DNA from: Alistipes montrealensis
Lineage (GTDB): Bacteria; Bacteroidota; Bacteroidia; Bacteroidales; Rikenellaceae
Assembly: GCF_018362775.1 (NCBI RefSeq)
Contig: NZ_JAGYXY010000002.1
Coordinates: 597,035-661,034 of the forward strand
Reading direction: 5' to 3'
DNA: 64,000 bases
The notes below the pieces were generated by a model that saw only the letters and a program-made list of their open reading frames with translations, was not told where the DNA came from and did no database searches. A program made the position numbers and the translations under genes. Shown here piece by piece: positions 59,789 through 64,000 of this stretch (position 1 is the first letter of the stretch; every line of letters begins with the position of its first letter).

Positions 59789-62347
59789 TTATTTTTTGGT
59801 TTTATAAATAGTCAGGTTATCCGTGTGTTTGGGGTCGCTGCCGCCCGTGAAGAGGCTCACGACGTAGCCGATGGCGAAGCAGGCGATGAAGCCAGTGGTC
59901 GAGTAGAGCAGCAGGTTGACCCATTGGTGCTGGGTGACGAGCGTCTGGACGATGATGCTTCCGACGAGTCCGCAGAGGGCTCCTGTGGCATTGGCGCGGC
60001 GGGTCACCAGGCCGAGCAGGAACAATCCGCCCAGTCCGCCCAGCAGAATGCCGAGGAATTTCGAAAATTCGTCCCACAGCGATTTGATGTCCCACGAGGC
60101 CATCACCACGGCGAACAGGATGCCTACCATGCCCAGCACGAAGGTCGCCCAGCGGGCAATCGAGAGCATGTGGCGCTCGTCGCGGCGGGGCTGCATTTTG
60201 CGGTAGATGTCCGTGACGAAGGCCGTGGCGGCCGAGTTCATGCTGCTGCTCAGCGTCGACATCGCCGCGGCGAACAGGCCTGCGATGACCAGTCCCAGCA
60301 CGCCGCGCGGCAGTGCGGTGCTCATGTACCACGGCAGGATGGCGTCCGAATCGGAGATCGACATGCTCAGCTCCTGCGGAAAGTATTTGTAGAAGGCCCA
60401 GAGCGCCGTGCCGAGCAGGAAAAACAGCAGGCTGGCGGGAACCGTCAGTGCGGCGTTGGTGTAGACGCCTTTGCGGGCGGCCTTCTCGGAGTCGGTCGTG
60501 AGGTAGCGCTGGACGATGGTCTGGTCGGTTCCGTAGGTGGTGATGTTGGTGAAGACCGTGGCGATCAGTACGGTCCAGATCGTAGGCTGGCGCAGGTCGA
60601 AGAACGATTCGCCGAGGCTGAATTTTCCGGCTTCACCCGCGGCGGAGAAGATCGTCCCGAATCCGTCGGGCAGTTGGAATGCGATCGAACAGCCCACGGC
60701 TACGGCGGCGCCCAGCAATACGACGACCTGCAGGGCTTCGGTCCATACCACGGCCTCGATGCCGCCCATCAGCGTGTAGGCGAGGCTCAGCACGCCCATC
60801 AGGGAGATGCAGAGAAAGATGTCGAAGCCCGTGACGATGTTCAGGGCGATAGACGGCAGCAGCAGTACGACGGCCATGCGGCCGATCTGGAAGATGATGA
60901 ACGAGACGCTGCACACGACGCGGATCAGGGCGTTGAAGCGCAGTTCGAGGTATTCATAGGCCGTAGTGACGTTCAGCCTCCGGAAGAAGGGGATGAAGAC
61001 CCCGACGATCAGCGGAACCACGAGGACGATGCCCGCGTTGAACAGCAAATAACTCCAGTCCGTAGCGAAAGCCTTGGCCGGAATGGCCATGAAGGTGATG
61101 GCCGAGAGGCTCGTGCCGAAGATGCTCAGGCCGACGACGAACCACGGGATGCGGCCGCCGCCCTTGAAGTAGTCGCCCGTCGATTTCTGGTTTTTCGAGA
61201 AGTACCAGCCGATCCACGCCAGCGCCAGGAAGTAGAGCCCGATCACCAGGATGTCGAGCCAGCCCATGCGGTGGAGTTCGTCGGCGAGGTGTCCGCGCAG
61301 GATCACCGGAGTCCGGATGCCGGGGGCTGTTTCGCCGCTGGCGATCGTGATGTCGCGCCCGTCGCTCACCACGGCGGTCGTCACAGGCAGGATGAAGGAC
61401 GATTTGTCGACATCGGCCTGGGTCATCGTACCCGTTACGGTGTGATAGAGCCTGAGGGCGTTGTCCGATGTGGCTTCGTCGTGCGACTTGCCGCCGAAGA
61501 AGAGGATGTGATTCGTGCCGAAAGCCGCTGCCGTGCCCGCCATGACGGGAAAGTCGCCTTCGAGAGCCGTCCATGCGTCGAGCCGCGGATTGTAGCGGTA
61601 GCCGTCGCGATGGATCGTCCACGGCGCGTCGCCGTCGTAGTCGCGGCCGCTGAAGAGGTAGAAACAGTTATCCATTCCGTCGCTCTGGCCCGCGGCGACG
61701 GCATAGCCGCGCGCAGGACCCGGCCATGCGGCCAGTTCGCGCCATCCGGCGGCAGGGGCGGCCGGGTCGAGTACGAAAAAGCGTTTCGAGGCCTTGGCGG
61801 GGGTCATCGACTCGTTGCCGCCGGCGACATAGACCTTGCCGCCCGCGAGGCATCCCGCGGCATTGGCCAGCGGGGCCGGGAGCGGGGGCCACTCCGCGAT
61901 GCGGGGCGCGCCGTTTTCGACGGTGAGCAGGTACACCTCGTTCATGCAGCGCGAAGCGTCGCAGCCGCCGATGCAGAGTATACCCCCGGGAAACGTTACC
62001 GAGACGCCGTAGGCCGCCGGGCGCGGCAGGGCGTCGGGAAACGTCTGCCACCCATTGGTTTCGTCGTAGAGGTATACGTCGCCGTACCAGCGTTTTTCGC
62101 CGCCTTCCCACGGCATCGCACCGGGGAAATTGGCGCCGCCTGCGATGACCAGTTTTCCGCCGGTTTTTCCGGCGAAAACGCCGGCAAGACCGCGGTGGGC
62201 CGTCGAATCGTTTGCGGCGGGGAGGCACAGGGCGTCGTTCCAGACGATGGCGTCGGTACGCGTCAGTTGCGTCGTGGTCTCAGCGCCGCGGGCAGGGGCT
62301 GCCGCCGCTGCGAAAAGCAGGGCGAGGGGTATGATAAATTTCAGCAC
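59789..62347 (-). CDS. NanM-type mutarotase fused to sodium:solute symporter
   Basis: 852 residues from a GTG start, the only plausible one ahead of the signal peptide (MLKFIIPLALLFAAAAAPA). Residues about 30-345 form kelch repeats of the cyclically permuted mutarotase/NanM family (GGKLVIAGGANFPGAMPW; GGILCIGGCDASRCMNEVY; GGKVYVAGGNESM; ILFFGGKSHDEA). From about 358 an SSS-family transporter of about 13 helices follows (STGDYFKGGGRIPWFVVG; GTSLSAITFMA; TYGTDQTIVQRYL). The periplasmic half would convert alpha-sialic acid to the beta form beside the Na+-coupled uptake channel. It follows the regulator by 10 bases. Confidence 0.95.
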   Translation of the reverse strand: MLKFIIPLALLFAAAAAPARGAETTTQLTRTDAIVWNDALCLPAANDSTAHRGLAGVFAGKTGGKLVIAGGANFPGAMPWEGGEKRWYGDVYLYDETNGWQTFPDALPRPAAYGVSVTFPGGILCIGGCDASRCMNEVYLLTVENGAPRIAEWPPLPAPLANAAGCLAGGKVYVAGGNESMTPAKASKRFFVLDPAAPAAGWRELAAWPGPARGYAVAAGQSDGMDNCFYLFSGRDYDGDAPWTIHRDGYRYNPRLDAWTALEGDFPVMAGTAAAFGTNHILFFGGKSHDEATSDNALRLYHTVTGTMTQADVDKSSFILPVTTAVVSDGRDITIASGETAPGIRTPVILRGHLADELHRMGWLDILVIGLYFLALAWIGWYFSKNQKSTGDYFKGGGRIPWFVVGLSIFGTSLSAITFMAIPAKAFATDWSYLLFNAGIVLVVPLIVGVFIPFFRRLNVTTAYEYLELRFNALIRVVCSVSFIIFQIGRMAVVLLLPSIALNIVTGFDIFLCISLMGVLSLAYTLMGGIEAVVWTEALQVVVLLGAAVAVGCSIAFQLPDGFGTIFSAAGEAGKFSLGESFFDLRQPTIWTVLIATVFTNITTYGTDQTIVQRYLTTDSEKAARKGVYTNAALTVPASLLFFLLGTALWAFYKYFPQELSMSISDSDAILPWYMSTALPRGVLGLVIAGLFAAAMSTLSSSMNSAATAFVTDIYRKMQPRRDERHMLSIARWATFVLGMVGILFAVVMASWDIKSLWDEFSKFLGILLGGLGGLFLLGLVTRRANATGALCGLVGSIIVQTLVTQHQWVNLLLYSTTGFIACFAIGYVVSLFTGGSDPKHTDNLTIYKTKK

Positions 62348-62357
62348 GTTTTTAAGT

Positions 62358-63086
62358 TTATTTTCTGGGTTTCCGGTTTTTGCTCAGGTAGATCGTATAG
62401 AGCTTCAGGTGGTCGGCGATGGCCTTGCGGTAACCCTCCTCGTCGCCGCGCTGGATGTACTCCAGCAGGTGCTTGTGGGTCACCAGTTCGCCGCTTTCGG
62501 CAAGCTCCTTTTCGATGGGCTCGAAGAAGTCCTGGAAGTTGTCCTTCACGAAATCCATCACCGGATGGATTACGGCCTGGAACTCCGAGATCATGTCGTT
62601 GCCCGTGATTTCGTAGAGTTTCGAGTGGAAATGCACCTCGCTCATCGGGGTGTAGCGGTTGACACCGATAATCTCGCCCATCTCGACGATCTGCTCCAAC
62701 TCCCGGATGTCCTCGGGGGTGATGTTGGCGAAGATGTAGCCGCTGATGCCGATTTCCAGCGCGATGCGGAATTCGAGGATGTCCAGCACCGTGTCCTTGT
62801 TCATCAGCAGCGGATTGACGCAGCGCTTCATGCCGCCGAGGATCGAAGGCTCGGCCAGGATCATGCCCCGCTTGGTGCGGGATTCGATCATGCCGGTCAT
62901 CTTGAAGCGGCTCAGGGCTTCGCGCAGCACCGTGCGCGCTACGCCGAGGGCGTTGGCCAGTTCGGCTTCGGGCGGAATGCTGCTGCCCGGGCGCAGGCCC
63001 TGCTCCTTGAAGTATTCGATGAGGCTCTCCTCGACCTGGTCTACCAGCGTCGTGTGGGGTTTGTTGATTTTCAGTGCGCTAAGCAT
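62358..63086 (-). CDS. FadR/GntR-family regulator of sialic-acid use, NanR-like
   Basis: 242 residues. Winged-helix GntR domain (about 10-78) with LRPGSSIPPEAELANALGVA and RTVLREALSRF, the recognition helix region, then an FCD effector domain (about 95-225) with the metal-ligand pattern ILEFRIALE, H in SEVHFHSKLYE and H near DHLKLY. It heads the operon for sialic-acid release and uptake, which suggests ManNAc or sialic acid as effector and autoregulation. A palindrome 15-28 bases upstream may be its operator. Confidence 0.92.
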   Translation of the reverse strand: MLSALKINKPHTTLVDQVEESLIEYFKEQGLRPGSSIPPEAELANALGVARTVLREALSRFKMTGMIESRTKRGMILAEPSILGGMKRCVNPLLMNKDTVLDILEFRIALEIGISGYIFANITPEDIRELEQIVEMGEIIGVNRYTPMSEVHFHSKLYEITGNDMISEFQAVIHPVMDFVKDNFQDFFEPIEKELAESGELVTHKHLLEYIQRGDEEGYRKAIADHLKLYTIYLSKNRKPRK

Positions 63087-63100
63087 AGTTTACAGTTTTT

Positions 63101-63114
63101 TCAGATTTATCTGA
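63101..63114. promoter_or_regulatory. Palindromic candidate operator of the sialic-acid operon
   Basis: TCAGAT-TT-ATCTGA is a perfect 6+6 inverted repeat with a 2-base centre, 15 bases upstream of the regulator ATG. An overlapping TTATCTGATAA palindrome extends it to 63117. Position and size suit a FadR-type dimer. A near-consensus -7 box (TAATTTTA on the minus strand) lies next to it. Confidence 0.45.
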
Positions 63115-63149
63115 TAAAATTACGAATTATTCGGCGTCCGCCCAAAAAA

Positions 63150-64000
63150 TTACTCGCGTAATTGCTGGGTGAAGACTTTTCCGAAGCGGTCCGTAACCCG
63201 TATCAGAACCGGCGAGTCCGCAGCCGCCGTTACGGCCGAGAACATGTGCGGCGTACTCTGGGCGCTGGCGGCGCTCTTCGACATGTCGTCGCCCGAAGGC
63301 TTGTAGACCGTCTCGACATAAGTCAGGTAGCCCGGGTCCTTGCGCGCCTGGCGCGTCACCGTGAGCGGGGTGTTGTTTTCGAGGACCTCGACTTTCCAGG
63401 CAGCATCCCATCCGCCCCAGACGTTGACCAGTATCTCGTTGGCGACGGTCTTGTCCTTGTAGGGCTGTTTGTTCATGTCGTAGGCCGTGAAAGCCCGGTC
63501 GGCGGCGAGTTCACAGCCTTTGTAGCTCCAGCGGATGCTGCGGCCGCTGATCTCGTAGATGCCGTAGCCGACGGGCGAACCGTCGGTCCCGGAGCTGTAT
63601 TCCGTTCCGCCGTTGAAACCCTTGACGTTGTACCAGAGCGAACCGCTGATGGCTCCGAGGTTATGCTCCCGGATGGCGGCGCTGCCGGGAACCGTGCCCG
63701 TGTGGTTGTTGTGCCAGTGGCCCGAGAGGACCAGCACGTCGGTAAAGCCGGCGAGACTGCTGACGAGTGCCTGGGCGTTGCGGAACGAGGCGTTGAGCGT
63801 CGGGGTGAACTGGCGGCAGGAGGTGAGCGGAGCATGAATCCAGATCATCAGCGGCGCCGTTTTGTCCTCAATGGTTTTGAGGTCGGCTTCGAGCCATTCG
63901 AGCTGGCGGTCCGAAAGTTCGACGGCGTAATATCCGTCGCCGAAGACGCCCTGCGAAGCGCCGTTGTTGTCGATGCGGACGTTATCGAGCGCGATGCAGT
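63150..64000 (-). CDS. Calcineurin-like phosphoesterase (5' partial)
   Basis: Frame open to the window edge, so the amino end is missing; 282 codons plus the stop are visible. Near the edge DNVRIDNNGASQGVFG and WLEADLKTIED belong to the late metallophosphoesterase domain and LSGHWHNNHTG is its GHxH metal-binding motif. After it comes the beta-rich C-terminal domain found in secreted Bacteroidetes phosphoesterases (VNVWGGWDAAWKVEVLEN; RVTDRFGKVFTQQL). It hydrolyses phosphate esters, substrate unknown. A minus-strand ATG at 63848 is internal and not the start. The gene ends 63 bases before the regulator. Confidence 0.9.
   Translation of the reverse strand, partial: CIALDNVRIDNNGASQGVFGDGYYAVELSDRQLEWLEADLKTIEDKTAPLMIWIHAPLTSCRQFTPTLNASFRNAQALVSSLAGFTDVLVLSGHWHNNHTGTVPGSAAIREHNLGAISGSLWYNVKGFNGGTEYSSGTDGSPVGYGIYEISGRSIRWSYKGCELAADRAFTAYDMNKQPYKDKTVANEILVNVWGGWDAAWKVEVLENNTPLTVTRQARKDPGYLTYVETVYKPSGDDMSKSAASAQSTPHMFSAVTAAADSPVLIRVTDRFGKVFTQQLRE

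Noticed and set aside
59492..62608. 1038-codon open frame on the plus strand
   Set aside because: It is the antisense shadow of the lyase and NanM-symporter genes in a GC-rich region; its composition is low-complexity Asp/Gly/Arg/His and no domain is visible, while the minus-strand genes have full family motifs.
63150..63848. Complete 232-residue phosphoesterase starting at 63848
   Set aside because: The same frame stays open to the window edge with clear phosphoesterase sequence upstream, so the ATG at 63848 is internal and the gene is truncated by the window.

Overview
The window looks like a GC-rich Bacteroidales chromosome, most plausibly Alistipes or a close Rikenellaceae relative. This is inferred from a SusC/SusD pair with DUF4843 and PKD-like lipoproteins, a BACON/fimbrillin-type lipoprotein, DUF4924 and DUF5009-like proteins, an EF-G paralogue of the Bacteroidales type, and promoters of the Bacteroidetes form (TTTG, 19-20 bp, TAnnTTTG). 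No species can be fixed without a database search. No phage, insertion sequence or CRISPR array is visible.

Layout. (1) 1-594: 3' part of an endonuclease/exonuclease/phosphatase family gene. (2) 584-1747: receiver-histidine kinase with its own promoter. (3) 1806-17404, minus strand: a long exopolysaccharide operon, read from 17404 downward: stand-alone receiver, pseudo-receiver/priming sugar transferase, short TolC-like protein, Wzc-like chain-length protein with a decayed kinase domain, O-antigen polymerase/ligase, two GT2, a GT4, a hexapeptide acyltransferase, another glycosyltransferase, a Wzx-type flippase, a GT4-like enzyme, a GT32 and a membrane GT2. Many junctions are ATGA overlaps or gaps of a few bases. 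(4) 17693-20115, plus strand: a second receiver and a periplasmic-binding-type sensor kinase, divergent from the operon. (5) 20116-23606: tRNA-Thr, CstA-like transporter, a conserved unknown and thymidine kinase. (6) 23646-33623: a Sus-like operon (zinc metalloprotease, SusC, SusD, DUF4843, PKD-like lipoprotein) that looks aimed at protein or peptide rather than glycan. (7) 33927-42870: murA with a duplicated promoter, ribosomal protein L34, GNAT, DUF4924, PiT phosphate transporter, EF-G paralogue, SGNH hydrolase and a small membrane protein. (8) 43031-52907: aminopeptidase P, LD-carboxypeptidase, MFS pump, S9 peptidase with a small membrane protein, DUF5009-like acyltransferase, U32 peptidase and polyprenyl synthase. 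(9) 53038-55195: ROK kinase and a second SGNH hydrolase. (10) 55274-63086: a sialic-acid operon: FadR-type regulator, NanM-symporter fusion, N-acetylneuraminate lyase, sialidase and a large BACON lipoprotein. (11) 63150-64000: 3' part of a calcineurin-like phosphoesterase.

How the genes work together. The exopolysaccharide operon holds initiation, elongation, branching/acylation, flipping, polymerisation and chain-length functions, and it is bracketed by four signalling proteins that have no DNA-binding output. The sialic-acid operon gives a full route from surface release of sialic acid by sialidase, through mutarotation and Na+-coupled uptake by one fused polypeptide, to cleavage to ManNAc; the ROK kinase nearby could act on the product, but no epimerase (NanE) is in the window. 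The most interesting points are the receiver/pseudo-receiver/priming-transferase arrangement, the tandemly duplicated murA promoter, the Asp-for-Cys MurA, the EF-G paralogue with altered GTPase motifs, the NanM-symporter fusion, the internally duplicated BACON lipoprotein, and three G:C homopolymer tracts of 9-12 bases in places where slippage would matter.
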